From Angustibacter luteus (lineage in GTDB: Bacteria; Actinomycetota; Actinomycetes; Actinomycetales; Angustibacteraceae): a stretch of DNA of 64,000 nucleotides. Position 1 is the first letter of the stretch; every line of letters starts with the position of its first letter. Made by a program: the position numbers and the translations under genes. Positions 10,005-18,778 of this stretch are shown here, piece by piece. The stretch lies in the NCBI RefSeq assembly GCF_039541115.1, contig NZ_BAABFP010000002.1, positions 248,001 to 312,000 on the forward strand. Direction: 5' to 3'. The notes under the pieces are model-generated. The model made no database searches and was not told the DNA's origin. It worked only from the letters and a program-made list of their open reading frames with translations.

Positions 10005-10736
10005 TCAGGCCAGGGCCGCGCCGTCGTCGAGCACCGGCAGCGGCCGGACCCAGTGCGGCACACCGGCGTCCAGGTGCAGCTCACCGTCGCAGGCCGCGGC
10101 CGCCTCCGGGTCGTGGGTGGCCATGACGACGGTCGCACCGGCGATCGCGGCGTCGCGCAGCAGCTGCACGATGCGGGCCCGGTTGACCGCGTCCAGCTCG
10201 CTGGTCGGCTCGTCGGCCAGCAGCACCCGCGGCCCGCTGAGCGCCCCCAGCTGGGCCAGCCCGCGAGCCACCGCGACCCGCTGCTGCTGCCCGCCGGACA
10301 GCTCCTCGATCAGCTGGTGCCCTGAGTGGCCGAGCCCCACCGACTCCAAGGCGGCGGCCGCCGCGACCCGGGCCTGCTCGGACGTGACGCCGGCGGCCAG
10401 CAACGGCACCACGACGTTCTCGCTGGCCGTCAGCACCGTGGCCAGCGCGTTCCCCTGCGGTACCACGACGATCCCGAGCCGCACGGCGCCGTCCCGCTCC
10501 TGCACCGGCTCACCGCCGAACGTGACGGTGCCGGAGTCGGCGGCCCGCAGGCCAGCCAGCGCCCAGAGCAACGTGGTCTTGCCCGCCCCCGACGGTCCGG
10601 TCACGGCCAGCAGCTGCCCCGACCGCACGGCCAGCCCGGCGCCGTCCAGCACCGTCCGCCCGTCGAAGCCGACCGCGAGATCCTCGGCGACCAACGGACC
10701 GCCGACCCCCGGCTCCATCGCCTGTTCGGTGCTCAC
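10005..10736 (-). CDS. ABC transporter ATPase of the FtsX-type export system (second ATPase)
   Basis: A 243-aa nucleotide-binding subunit with Walker A GPSGAGKT (47-54), signature LSGGQQQRVAVARGLAQ, Walker B VLLADEPTSELDA and the switch His in MATHDPEA. It is the MacB/LolD-type ATPase expected to partner FtsX-like permeases. The GTG start overlaps the stop of the preceding ATPase gene (GTGA), so it is the last gene of the four-gene minus-strand operon beginning at 17860. Two ATPases and two permeases suggest a heteromeric pump or two paired systems. Confidence 0.92.
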   Translation of the reverse strand: MSTEQAMEPGVGGPLVAEDLAVGFDGRTVLDGAGLAVRSGQLLAVTGPSGAGKTTLLWALAGLRAADSGTVTFGGEPVQERDGAVRLGIVVVPQGNALATVLTASENVVVPLLAAGVTSEQARVAAAAALESVGLGHSGHQLIEELSGGQQQRVAVARGLAQLGALSGPRVLLADEPTSELDAVNRARIVQLLRDAAIAGATVVMATHDPEAAAACDGELHLDAGVPHWVRPLPVLDDGAALA

Positions 10737-11581
10737 GACTCCCCCTCCGCGCCGTCGTCCAGGATCAACCGCACCGATCCGTCCTCCTCCAGGTGCACCC
10801 GCAGCAGCGAGCCGGGCGGCACGGCCTCCAGGATGTCGGGTGGCAGGGCGATCGAGCCGTCTCGGCCCACGACGGCGAAGTCCTCGCCGCGCCTGCCCTC
10901 GGCCCCGACCCGGCCGTCCCGGATGGTGACCGTCCGGCGCAGCCGCTGCGCCACCTCGGGGTCGTGCGTCACGGCGACCACCGTGGTGCCGATGATCCGG
11001 TTGACGTCCTCGACGGCCGCCAGCACCTCGTCGCGTCCCTCGTGGTCGAGCTGGCTGGTGGGCTCGTCGAGCAGCAGCAGGCCGGGACGCGCCGCCAGCC
11101 CGACGGCGACCGCGAGCCGCTGCCGCTGGCCCGGTGAGAGCTGGTCCAGCGAGGTGCGGGCGTGGTCGGCCAGTCCGACGAGGTCGAGCACCTCGTGCGG
11201 GTCGGGGAGGTCCTGCCGCTTCGCCGCGCGGGCCCCGCGCTGGGCGAACCGGATGTTGTCGACCGGCGAGGCGTAGGGCAGCAGGTTGCGCATCGCGCCC
11301 TGGACGACGATGCCGACGTCCAGGGCCCGCATCCGGGCCAGCCCCTTCTCGTCGAGGCGGGTGAGGTCGTGGTCCCCGACCCGCAGTCGGCCCGCGCTCG
11401 GTTGCAGCAGGCCGGCCAGCAGGTTCAGCAGGGTGGACTTGCCCGAGCCGGACGGTCCGAGCAGACCGACGACCTCGCCCGAGGCGATGTCCAGGTCCAC
11501 CCCGGACAGGGCGACGACGTCGTTGCCCTCCAGCCGGTAGATGTGCACGAGCCCGTGCGCCGACACGTCTAGTCCGGTCAT
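10733..11581 (-). CDS. ABC transporter ATPase with AbrB-like C-terminal tail
   Basis: A 282-aa ATPase with Walker A GPSGSGKST (42-50), a degenerate signature LSPGQRQRLAVAVGLAA, Walker B LLLLDEPTSQLD and switch His VTHDPEVA. The last 50 residues (VGRDGSIALPPDILEAVPPG, SLLRVHLEEDGSVRL) are not part of a standard ATPase and resemble a SpoVT/AbrB swapped-hairpin half-domain. Similar tails may occur in other FtsX-associated ATPases of actinobacteria; this could be a dimerisation or DNA-binding module. The gene starts 22 bp after the second permease and overlaps the next ATPase by four bases. Confidence 0.9.
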   Translation of the reverse strand: MTGLDVSAHGLVHIYRLEGNDVVALSGVDLDIASGEVVGLLGPSGSGKSTLLNLLAGLLQPSAGRLRVGDHDLTRLDEKGLARMRALDVGIVVQGAMRNLLPYASPVDNIRFAQRGARAAKRQDLPDPHEVLDLVGLADHARTSLDQLSPGQRQRLAVAVGLAARPGLLLLDEPTSQLDHEGRDEVLAAVEDVNRIIGTTVVAVTHDPEVAQRLRRTVTIRDGRVGAEGRRGEDFAVVGRDGSIALPPDILEAVPPGSLLRVHLEEDGSVRLILDDGAEGES

Positions 11582-11603
11582 CGACCCGCTCCTGTCGTGG
11601 AAG

Positions 11604-14600
11604 TCATCGTCCGCCCTCCCGGATCCGTTCCGCCGTCCCGCTGCGCAGCTGCCGGACCGCGAGCAGCACGGCCAGCACGGTCAGCCACACGAGCACCACC
11701 ACCAGCGACCAGACCAGGGCGGCCGGGTCCGGCGAGGTGTCCGGGGTGAGCACCGTCGAGCCCTCGTCGGCCATGGGCAGCACCGGCAGGACGACGTAGG
11801 CGGCCACGAGAGCCGCAACGGCGGCGGCGAGCAGAGCGACCAGCACGCCGGCCAGGTTCTCCAGCAGCAGCGCCCGGCGCAGCCGCCCGCGTTGCACGCC
11901 CATGGCCCGCAGCGAGGCGAGCTCGGCCGCTCGTTGCCGGGAGCCGACGAAGGCGGCGACGAGCTGGGCGCCGGTAGCGACCAGCAGAGCCACCGCACCG
12001 CAGGCCAGGAACAGCAGCAGCGCCAGGACCGCGCCTTCCTTCTGCAGCACGGCTTCGGCGTCCGCGGCCGAGGTCCGGCCGGTGACCACGACGCCGTCGG
12101 TCGCGAGCGCCTGGCGGAGCTGCTTCTCGGCCGCGGGATCGTCCCGGGACAGCCAGACCTGCAGGCCGGTCGGCTGCGGGGAGGCGACGCTGCGCAGCAT
12201 CACGTCGAGGTCGACCATCGCGACGGTTCCCGTGGCCCCTGGGACGAAGGCGGTGCGCCGGGCCCCGCTCACCTTGGTGGCGACGCCGTCGGTGCCCGTG
12301 ATCGCGACCGAGCCGTCACCGACCGGGAACTCCTCGTCGACCAGCGCCGGGGCCGGGTAGGGCGCGTCGCCGCGCATCACCCGGGCCGGGAACCCCACCG
12401 GCGTCCGAGCCTGGATCCGTAGGGCGGGCCCAGGGGTCACCTCGGCCGTCGCACCCCCGAGGTCCTCCACCGGTGCTCGCCAGGCGCGACGGTTGGCGAA
12501 ACCGACGTCGAGCGGGGTGAGGGACGAGGCGTCCGGGCCGGCCGAGAGTCGGCTCACGGTCAGGTCGGCGCTGCCGGTCTCGATGTCCAGGCCGGGGTGG
12601 CTGACCGTGATCGCGGCGAGGCGGCAGCCCACCGTGCAGGCCGCCGGCACGGTCCCGGTCAGCGTGTGCCGGCCGGGCGACAGGTCGCCGAGCCGCACCT
12701 CCGTCCAGCCCTTGGCGGTCTCCACGGTCGCCGACAGCTGCAGCGGCGACGGGCTGTCCACCGAGCGGACGTCGACGTCCGCCCGGATGGGGCCCGGGTG
12801 GACCGTCAGGGAGGGTGGCAGGCGCGGGTCGATGATGGCGCCGACGTCGTCCGGTCCCCGGCCCGCGAAGCCCGCGACCGCGTCGGCTCGGCTGCCGTCC
12901 ACGGCGACCGCCCGGGTGGTCTTCTCGTCCGGGGGAAGCTGCATGGCGGCCATCGCGTAGGTGCCACCGGGATCCGCCTTCGCCACGGCTGGTTGCAGTC
13001 CCCGCGCAGTCGCGGTCTGCACGTCCAGGACGACGGCCGCACCGGTCTCGACCAGGGCCCGGGCCGACCGCTCGCGGGCGGCGACGGTCCAGGCCTGGAC
13101 GCCCACCAGCAGCAGGCAGATCGCCGCCGCCAGGACGCCTGTGGTGCGCGCCGTCCCGGCCCGGCGTGCGACACCGGCCCACCCGTACAACGCGGACGGC
13201 CGACCGCGGTCCAGCGCGCGGGCCGTCCGGCGGCGGCTGACGAACCGCAGCAGCCTGGCCGCGACCAGCGCACTGGCCAACGCGATCACGCCGGGGGCGG
13301 CCGAGGCGACGGGCCCCGGCGTGGAGCCCGGGGACACGGACAGCTGCACGATGCCGGCGACGACGAGGGCCAGCACGGCGCCCTCCACGGCGCCGGCTCC
13401 CCGGCTGCGGCCGGCTCCGGGGACCCGGCGCAGCAGGTCGGCGACGTGACCGCGAGCGACGCCGCGGGCCGCGACGGCCGCGGCCGCGATGCCACCCAGC
13501 ACGCCGATCAGCACGGACGCCACCACCCAGCCGGTGAGCGCGAGCGTCGTGCCCGGCTCCAGCAGGTGCACCACGACCTCGTGCACGAGCCACCAACCCA
13601 GCGCGGTCCCGATCGGGGCCGCGACCAGCAGGAGCACGACGACCTCGGCCAGCCCGAAGCGGATCGTGCGCCCCGGCGTCAGCCCGCGGAGCTTGGCGAG
13701 CCCGAGCTCGGGCGCACGCTCCTGCGTCGCCGAGCTGACGACATGGGCCAGGATCACCCAGGCCAGCAGCACCAGCTGGAACGCGGCCAGGGGGGCCGCG
13801 ACGCGCACGACGTCGCTGCGCCGCTGCGAGTCCTCGATCAGCGACGGCAGCTGGCTCGTCACCGTGACGAGCCGCTGCCCGAGCGCGTCGCGCGCCGCGA
13901 TCACCTGGTCCGAGACGTGCTGCGCCGACGCCAGGTCGATCTCGCCTGGCGCCACCGGCACGTCCACCGAGTAGGACACGACGTTCAGCTTCTTCGCCGC
14001 CCCGGGGGCCAGGAAGGCGTAGTCCGTGACCGCGGGATCCTCGCCCAGACCGTGCGGCCGCTCGATCGGGTAGTAGGGGAAGATGCTCAGCCCGACCCAG
14101 TAGTCGTCGGCCACGTCGAACGGCGCCATGGTGCCGACCAGCTTCAGGTGCGCCGTCTCCTGCGATCCATCGGCGTTCTGGACGTCGGTGAGCCCGGTGT
14201 CGAAGGTGTCGCCGATCTTCAGCCCGAGCAGCTCGGCGCTGCGGCTGGTCATCGCGACCTCGTCCAGCGCGGTCGGGCAGCGTCCGCTGGCGATGGGCAG
14301 GTGGTCGCACAGGCCGGTGCGGTCCATCAGCGGTACGACGACCGATCCGCCGGCCTGGGTGCCCTTGGTGGGCCGGGTCAGCGAGGGCGTCACCTGGGAC
14401 GTGACGGGCGTGCCGAACACCGGTGGCGGCAGCATCGCCTGCAGCTGGCTCACCGTGTCGTCCATCGACTGGGCCCGCCGGTTGTCGTCCGGATCGAGCA
14501 CGCTCGGTCCCGACACGCGCGGCCCGGCCGCCTGCGCCGACACGTCCGCGTGCACGCTGCGCGCGTAGACGTCGGCGTGGGTCAGCGCGCCACGGGCGAT

Positions 14601-14765
14601 CGACTCCTCGGCGGCCCGGGCGTACAGCGGGGCCACCACCGCGGCAGTCGCCGCCACCACGGCCAGGGCGAGCACGATCGCCGCCGTGGCCCGCCGGTAG
14701 CCGATCCCCCGGACGGCCAACCGCAAACCGGTCAGGCGACCCTGCGGGCGGCCCTTCGTACTCAT
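11604..14765 (-). CDS. large FtsX-type ABC permease, second of two
   Basis: A 1053-aa membrane protein with one N-terminal helix (ATAAIVLALAVVAATAAVVAPL), a large extracytoplasmic domain (about 45-285), a cluster of helices (about 290-500; LAAFQLVLLAWVILAHVVSS), a second external domain and three C-terminal helices near 790-1040. The two FtsX half-modules are the usual plan of giant actinobacterial FtsX permeases (mechanotransmission exporters). I use the ATG at 14765 (MSTKGRPQGRLTGLRLAVRG), which overlaps the upstream stop in ATGA form; the open frame further upstream is a shadow of the first permease. Substrate unknown. Confidence 0.9.
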   Translation of the reverse strand: MSTKGRPQGRLTGLRLAVRGIGYRRATAAIVLALAVVAATAAVVAPLYARAAEESIARGALTHADVYARSVHADVSAQAAGPRVSGPSVLDPDDNRRAQSMDDTVSQLQAMLPPPVFGTPVTSQVTPSLTRPTKGTQAGGSVVVPLMDRTGLCDHLPIASGRCPTALDEVAMTSRSAELLGLKIGDTFDTGLTDVQNADGSQETAHLKLVGTMAPFDVADDYWVGLSIFPYYPIERPHGLGEDPAVTDYAFLAPGAAKKLNVVSYSVDVPVAPGEIDLASAQHVSDQVIAARDALGQRLVTVTSQLPSLIEDSQRRSDVVRVAAPLAAFQLVLLAWVILAHVVSSATQERAPELGLAKLRGLTPGRTIRFGLAEVVVLLLVAAPIGTALGWWLVHEVVVHLLEPGTTLALTGWVVASVLIGVLGGIAAAAVAARGVARGHVADLLRRVPGAGRSRGAGAVEGAVLALVVAGIVQLSVSPGSTPGPVASAAPGVIALASALVAARLLRFVSRRRTARALDRGRPSALYGWAGVARRAGTARTTGVLAAAICLLLVGVQAWTVAARERSARALVETGAAVVLDVQTATARGLQPAVAKADPGGTYAMAAMQLPPDEKTTRAVAVDGSRADAVAGFAGRGPDDVGAIIDPRLPPSLTVHPGPIRADVDVRSVDSPSPLQLSATVETAKGWTEVRLGDLSPGRHTLTGTVPAACTVGCRLAAITVSHPGLDIETGSADLTVSRLSAGPDASSLTPLDVGFANRRAWRAPVEDLGGATAEVTPGPALRIQARTPVGFPARVMRGDAPYPAPALVDEEFPVGDGSVAITGTDGVATKVSGARRTAFVPGATGTVAMVDLDVMLRSVASPQPTGLQVWLSRDDPAAEKQLRQALATDGVVVTGRTSAADAEAVLQKEGAVLALLLFLACGAVALLVATGAQLVAAFVGSRQRAAELASLRAMGVQRGRLRRALLLENLAGVLVALLAAAVAALVAAYVVLPVLPMADEGSTVLTPDTSPDPAALVWSLVVVLVWLTVLAVLLAVRQLRSGTAERIREGGR

Positions 14766-17700
14766 CGCCCCTCCCGCAGCAGGTCGGTGGTGGCCTGGCT
14801 GGCCAGCCGGGCGCCGAGCAGGAAGCAGACGGCGACGAGGACGGCGGCGCTGACCAGCGCCGTGGCCAGGACGGCCGACCAGCCGGTCGACAGGTCGGGT
14901 TCCGGCAGGCCGGCCTGCCCCGGGAGGCGGGAAAGCGTCAGTGCGGCCCCGATGGCCCCCAGCGCGACGCCGGCCACGACGCCGATCAGGGCGACCAGCA
15001 GCTGCTCGCCGACGGCGGCCCGGCGGGTCGGCCCGGACCGGACACCGACCACGCGCAGGGCGGCCAGGTCGTAGGCCCGCACCCGCCCGGACGTCGCCAC
15101 CGCGACCGCGAGCACCGCAGCGGCGAGCAGCAGGGCCACCACGCCGACCATCTCGGTCAGGTGCAGGGCCAGCCCGGTCCCCTGCCGGGCCAGGCCCCGC
15201 TCGAGGTCGGCGAGCGTGGTGACGCCCACGACCTGCACGCCGTGGTCGCCGAGGCTGCGGACCAGCGCCGCCTGCCGGTCGTCGTCCTGCTCGGCGAGCC
15301 AGACCTGGCTGCGCACCGTGTCGGTGAGCTCGCCGGACCGCTCGACCACGTAGGCCGAGTCCAGCAGGAGCGCGGGCGAGGCGATGCCGGGCAGCCGCTC
15401 GAGGCGGGTGACCGCGTTGTAGCTCTGGTCGCCGCCGGTGACTGCCGGCCCGCTGACCAGCTGGTCGGAGGGCACCAGGGTGTCGAGGAAGTTCGCCGAG
15501 CCGTACGGCGATGAGGAGATCCCCGTGGTCGCCGCCACGGGAAGGGTCACCGGGCGGTCCAGCCGGTACAGGTAGAGCGAGCTGCCGAGGCTGTGCTGCT
15601 CGACGTGCAGTCCCTGACCGGCCGGCTTGAGCGAGGCGTCGTCGAAGCTGACGACGTCCCAGCCCGAGTCGGCGGCCCGCAGGTCGACGGCCCGGCCGTT
15701 GGCGGTCAGGCCCTTGATGGTCAGCGAGAGGTTGGCCGTGCCGACGTCGGAGTCGTCGCGCTCGGCCGCGAGGGACCTGATCCGGCAGCCCTTGGTGCAC
15801 GGCACGGCGGCGGTGAGGCGCTGCTCGCCGCTGTCGAGCTGCCCCAGCTCGACGTGCTGCACGACTCCGGACTCGGGCACCAGGTCGGCGGTCAGGGTCA
15901 TCGGCCGGGTCAGCCCGACCGGCGGGGTGCTGAAGCCGCCGGCCTCCTGGGCGCTGGCCTCGAATCCCTCCGCGGTGAAGTCGACGTCCGCGGTGAGCCG
16001 GTCACCGGTGAACGTCACCGGCGCCGCGGCCTGCGGCGTCAGTGCCTTGAGGTCGGGGGCGCCGTGGCCGGCCTGCCCCGAGTCGTCCCAGAAGGCCACC
16101 CGCTTCAGCCGGGCCAGGTCGGCCACCAGGGTCGTGGTCCCGGTCTCGGACCCGCTCGGCGCCACGAGCACACCGGTGGCGTAGGCGCCGGACGGGTCGG
16201 CCGCGGCCACGGCGTCGGCGAGGGCCTGCGGCGGGACCTCCTTGGTGTCGAGCACGACCTGCGCGCCGAGCGTGCGCCGGGCCGCATCGGCGCGCTGGTC
16301 CGCGCCGACCGCGGTCGCGGCACCGGCGAAGACGAGCAGCGCCACCGCGACCGTCTCGATGGCGACGAGCCGGCGCAACGCCGGTCGACGCGACACGGCC
16401 AGGCAGGCCAGCGCCACCGTGAGCCGCCCGGCTCGCAGGGACGAACGTCCGAGCCAGGCGGTGACCGGCACCATCGCCTGGGACAGCAGCAGACCGCCGG
16501 CCAGCGCGAGCAGCCCGGGCGCGATGAGAGCCGTCGGCGACTGCGCGTCGTCACCGAGCAACGTGACCAGGCCGGCGACGCACAGGGCGATCACCACGCC
16601 GTCGGCGATACCGGCCCGCAGGGCCGAGCTGCGCGGCGGCACGGAGCGCAGCAGGGTGACCAGCGGTTCGCGCACGGTCGGCACCGCGGTCAGCACCACG
16701 GCCAGCACCGCGACCACGATCGAGGCGAGCACGGCGACCGCCTCCGGCCAGCCCGGGACGACGCGCACCCCCGGGGCCAGCCAGTGGCCGGTCGCCACCT
16801 GGGCGAGCTGCCAGCCGGCGACGCCGCCGAGGACGCAGCCGACCGCGACGACCACCCCCAGGTCGCGCACCAGCAGGCCGGCCGCCCGGCTGGGCAGCTG
16901 GCCGCGGAGCCGGGCCAGGGCGACCTCGGGTCGGCGCTGCTCGGTGGTAGCCGCCGCCACGTAGGCCAGGACCACGAGGGCCAGCAGCACCGCCTGCAGC
17001 GCCAGCAGCGGCAGGGGCGCGCGGGCGTCGGCCCGGGCCTGGTCGGCGGCCGTCAACAGCTGCGGCAGCTGGGTCTGGGTGCTGGCCGACGCCGCACTGG
17101 CCTTCGCCTGCAGCGCAGCCAGGTCGCGCTTGACGCGGCTCTCGTCGTCCAGCCCGATCCCGGCCACGTCCAGCGGGACGTCGACGGTGGTCTCCAAGGA
17201 GCGCCACACCCCGGACCGCAGCGTCGGCCAGCTGACGAAGACCGCGTCGCCGACCGCCACGTCGGTCGCCGGGCTGGTCGCGGTCAGCGGCCGCCCGAAG
17301 AAGAAGGACGCCGGGTCCTGCGCCTGCGCGTAGATGCCGACCACGCGGGGCCGCAGCACCACCGCGGAGGCCTTGTCCTGCCCGGCCGAGGAGTCCGCCA
17401 GCGGGAGGACGCTGCCCACCTTGAGTCCCAACCGGGACGCCAGGGCGCGGGACACCACCGCCTGGCCGTCCTCCTGGCTGCACGTGCCATCGGCCATCAG
17501 CAGGTGGGCGCAGACGTCCGCACGGTTCATCACCGGCACCAGGACGGGGGTCTCCCCGATGACCATCCCGGGCGCGGTGGCCCCGGTGATCGGCGCCCGC
17601 CAGGAGTCGGCCGACACCTGCGGCTCCAGCGCGGTGAGCAGCTCGTCCGGTGCCGGGGGCTTGTCGGACATCGCGGTGACGGCCACCCCGCGATCGCTCG

Positions 17701-17860
17701 GCGCGGCGGACAGCAGCGTGGTCCGCTGGACGGACTCCTCGACCGCGCGCGCGTAGGCCACCCCCAGCACCGCCGTCATCGCCAGGACGCCGGACAGCGC
17801 GCCGACCAGCACGGCTTGACCGGGCTGGGAGCGCAGTCGAGCCACGACCAGTCCCGTCAC
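14762..17860 (-). CDS. large FtsX-type ABC permease, first gene of the operon
   Basis: A 1032-aa permease of the same plan as its neighbour: N-terminal helix (AVLVGALSGVLAMTAVLGVA), external domain to about 260, helices at roughly 265-520, a second external domain, and three C-terminal helices ending WSAVLATALVSAAVLVAVC. The two permeases look like an ancient duplication. The GTG start is preceded by GGGAAGG at about 9 nt. Translation is coupled to the second permease (ATGA), then two ATPases. Upstream (17911-17943) are three 11-bp direct repeats typical of a response-regulator site. Lipoprotein, lipid or antimicrobial-peptide export are all possible. Confidence 0.9.
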   Translation of the reverse strand: MTGLVVARLRSQPGQAVLVGALSGVLAMTAVLGVAYARAVEESVQRTTLLSAAPSDRGVAVTAMSDKPPAPDELLTALEPQVSADSWRAPITGATAPGMVIGETPVLVPVMNRADVCAHLLMADGTCSQEDGQAVVSRALASRLGLKVGSVLPLADSSAGQDKASAVVLRPRVVGIYAQAQDPASFFFGRPLTATSPATDVAVGDAVFVSWPTLRSGVWRSLETTVDVPLDVAGIGLDDESRVKRDLAALQAKASAASASTQTQLPQLLTAADQARADARAPLPLLALQAVLLALVVLAYVAAATTEQRRPEVALARLRGQLPSRAAGLLVRDLGVVVAVGCVLGGVAGWQLAQVATGHWLAPGVRVVPGWPEAVAVLASIVVAVLAVVLTAVPTVREPLVTLLRSVPPRSSALRAGIADGVVIALCVAGLVTLLGDDAQSPTALIAPGLLALAGGLLLSQAMVPVTAWLGRSSLRAGRLTVALACLAVSRRPALRRLVAIETVAVALLVFAGAATAVGADQRADAARRTLGAQVVLDTKEVPPQALADAVAAADPSGAYATGVLVAPSGSETGTTTLVADLARLKRVAFWDDSGQAGHGAPDLKALTPQAAAPVTFTGDRLTADVDFTAEGFEASAQEAGGFSTPPVGLTRPMTLTADLVPESGVVQHVELGQLDSGEQRLTAAVPCTKGCRIRSLAAERDDSDVGTANLSLTIKGLTANGRAVDLRAADSGWDVVSFDDASLKPAGQGLHVEQHSLGSSLYLYRLDRPVTLPVAATTGISSSPYGSANFLDTLVPSDQLVSGPAVTGGDQSYNAVTRLERLPGIASPALLLDSAYVVERSGELTDTVRSQVWLAEQDDDRQAALVRSLGDHGVQVVGVTTLADLERGLARQGTGLALHLTEMVGVVALLLAAAVLAVAVATSGRVRAYDLAALRVVGVRSGPTRRAAVGEQLLVALIGVVAGVALGAIGAALTLSRLPGQAGLPEPDLSTGWSAVLATALVSAAVLVAVCFLLGARLASQATTDLLREGR

Positions 17861-17910
17861 GTCAGACAGCCTTCCCGACGGATGCGACAGATCCCAGCGA
17901 CGCGCGCCCT

Positions 17911-17943
17911 TCGTGACGGCATCGTGACCGCATCGTGAGGCTA
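17911..17943. promoter_or_regulatory. three tandem 11-bp repeats upstream of the FtsX operon
   Basis: The unit TCGTGACGGCA occurs at 17911, as TCGTGACCGCA at 17922 and as TCGTGAGGCTA at 17933, in exact 11-bp phase. It lies 51-83 bp upstream of the first permease GTG. Same-face direct repeats of one helical turn are the usual layout of OmpR/PhoB-family response-regulator sites. No two-component genes are in the window. Confidence 0.6.
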
Positions 17944-17956
17944 TGCACCCCGACCC

Positions 17957-18463
17957 TCACGACCGGACCCAACGCTCCTCCAGGACCCCGGTCGCCGGGT
18001 GCGCCTTCGTCACCTCGGTCGGCGCGAAGCCGAGCCGCCGGTAGAACGCCGCGGCGCGCTCGTTCCCGCGCAGCACCCACAGGCTCACCGGGGTCGTCCC
18101 GTCGATACCGACCGCCCCGAACGTGGCCTCCAGCAGCCGCGTCGCCAGCCCGCTGCCGTGGTGCTCGGCCAGCACGTTGAGCACCCACAGCTCGTGCGCG
18201 GGGTCCGCCGGGTCGTCCCGGGTCGGACCGGCGGTGCAGAAGCCCACCACCGCGCCGTCCGCGGTCCCGACGTACGTCGCCCGGCCCGGCCGTGTCGTGG
18301 CCAGGGACGCATGCCAGCGCTCGATCGAACCCGGGACCGACAGGCCGGCGAGGTACTCGGCGGGCATCAGCCCGGCGTACGCCTGCTGCCAGATCAGGAT
18401 GTGGATCGCGCCGAGCACCTCGGCGTCCGCCGGCTCGGCCGGCCGGACGTCGTACCGGGTCAC
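17957..18463 (-). CDS. GNAT family N-acetyltransferase
   Basis: A 168-aa acetyltransferase. The acetyl-CoA fold is seen in LWVLNVLAEHHGSGLATRLL (strand 4 and the pyrophosphate loop, HHGSGLA) and in VSLWVLRGNERAAAFYRRLG (strand 5/helix 4). This RimI-like pattern could acetylate a small molecule or a protein N-terminus; the substrate cannot be told. The GTG start overlaps the stop of the thiamine-binding-protein gene (GTGA), so the two are co-translated. Confidence 0.9.
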   Translation of the reverse strand: MTRYDVRPAEPADAEVLGAIHILIWQQAYAGLMPAEYLAGLSVPGSIERWHASLATTRPGRATYVGTADGAVVGFCTAGPTRDDPADPAHELWVLNVLAEHHGSGLATRLLEATFGAVGIDGTTPVSLWVLRGNERAAAFYRRLGFAPTEVTKAHPATGVLEERWVRS

Positions 18464-18765
18464 GGCTGCTGGTCAGCCTCGATGGCCGCTTCGAGCCGCT
18501 CCAGCTTCGCGGTCATCTCGCCGGTCCGGCCGGGGCGGATGTCCGCCTTCAGGACCAGCGAGACGCGCTCGCCGTGCTGGCCGACGGCCTCGCAGGCCCG
18601 CTTCACGACGTCCAGGCACTCGTCCCACTCCCCCTCGATGGTGGTGAACATCGAGTCGGTGCGGTGCGGCAGACCGGAGTCACGGACGACGCGGACGGCG
18701 GCGGCGACCGCCGCGGAGACCGAGTCGCCGGTGCCGGACGGGGCGACGGAGAAGGCAACGAGCAT
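18460..18765 (-). CDS. MTH1187-family thiamine-binding protein
   Basis: A 101-aa protein of the MTH1187/YkoF-like (DUF77) family, ferredoxin-like folds that bind thiamine. The family pattern is MLVAFSVAPSGTGDSVSAAV at the N-terminus, then GLPHRTDSMFTTIEGEWDEC and RVSLVLKADIRPGRTGEM. Its precise cellular role is unclear in all species. It is first in a two-gene unit with the GNAT gene. A TAGGGT hexamer seven bases before the ATG suggests a leaderless transcript starting inside the 3' end of the ABC-2 permease gene. No TPP riboswitch is present. Confidence 0.85.
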   Translation of the reverse strand: MLVAFSVAPSGTGDSVSAAVAAAVRVVRDSGLPHRTDSMFTTIEGEWDECLDVVKRACEAVGQHGERVSLVLKADIRPGRTGEMTAKLERLEAAIEADQQP

Positions 18766-18772
18766 GGCGGCA

Positions 18773-18778
18773 ACCCTA
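18773..18778 (-). promoter_or_regulatory. leaderless -10 element of the thiamine-binding-protein gene
   Basis: TAGGGT (minus strand) ends seven bases before the ATG at 18765; its TAG is at the same time the stop codon of the upstream ABC-2 permease. Confidence 0.45.

Noticed and set aside
12597-15074. 825-aa plus-strand open frame within the permease genes
   Set aside because: Antisense shadow with Arg/Gln/His-rich composition; the permeases on the minus strand have clear helices.
11604-15800. 1398-aa version of the second FtsX permease
   Set aside because: The extra N-terminal 345 residues are a shadow of the first permease. The ATG at 14765 with ATGA coupling and a normal first helix is the real start.
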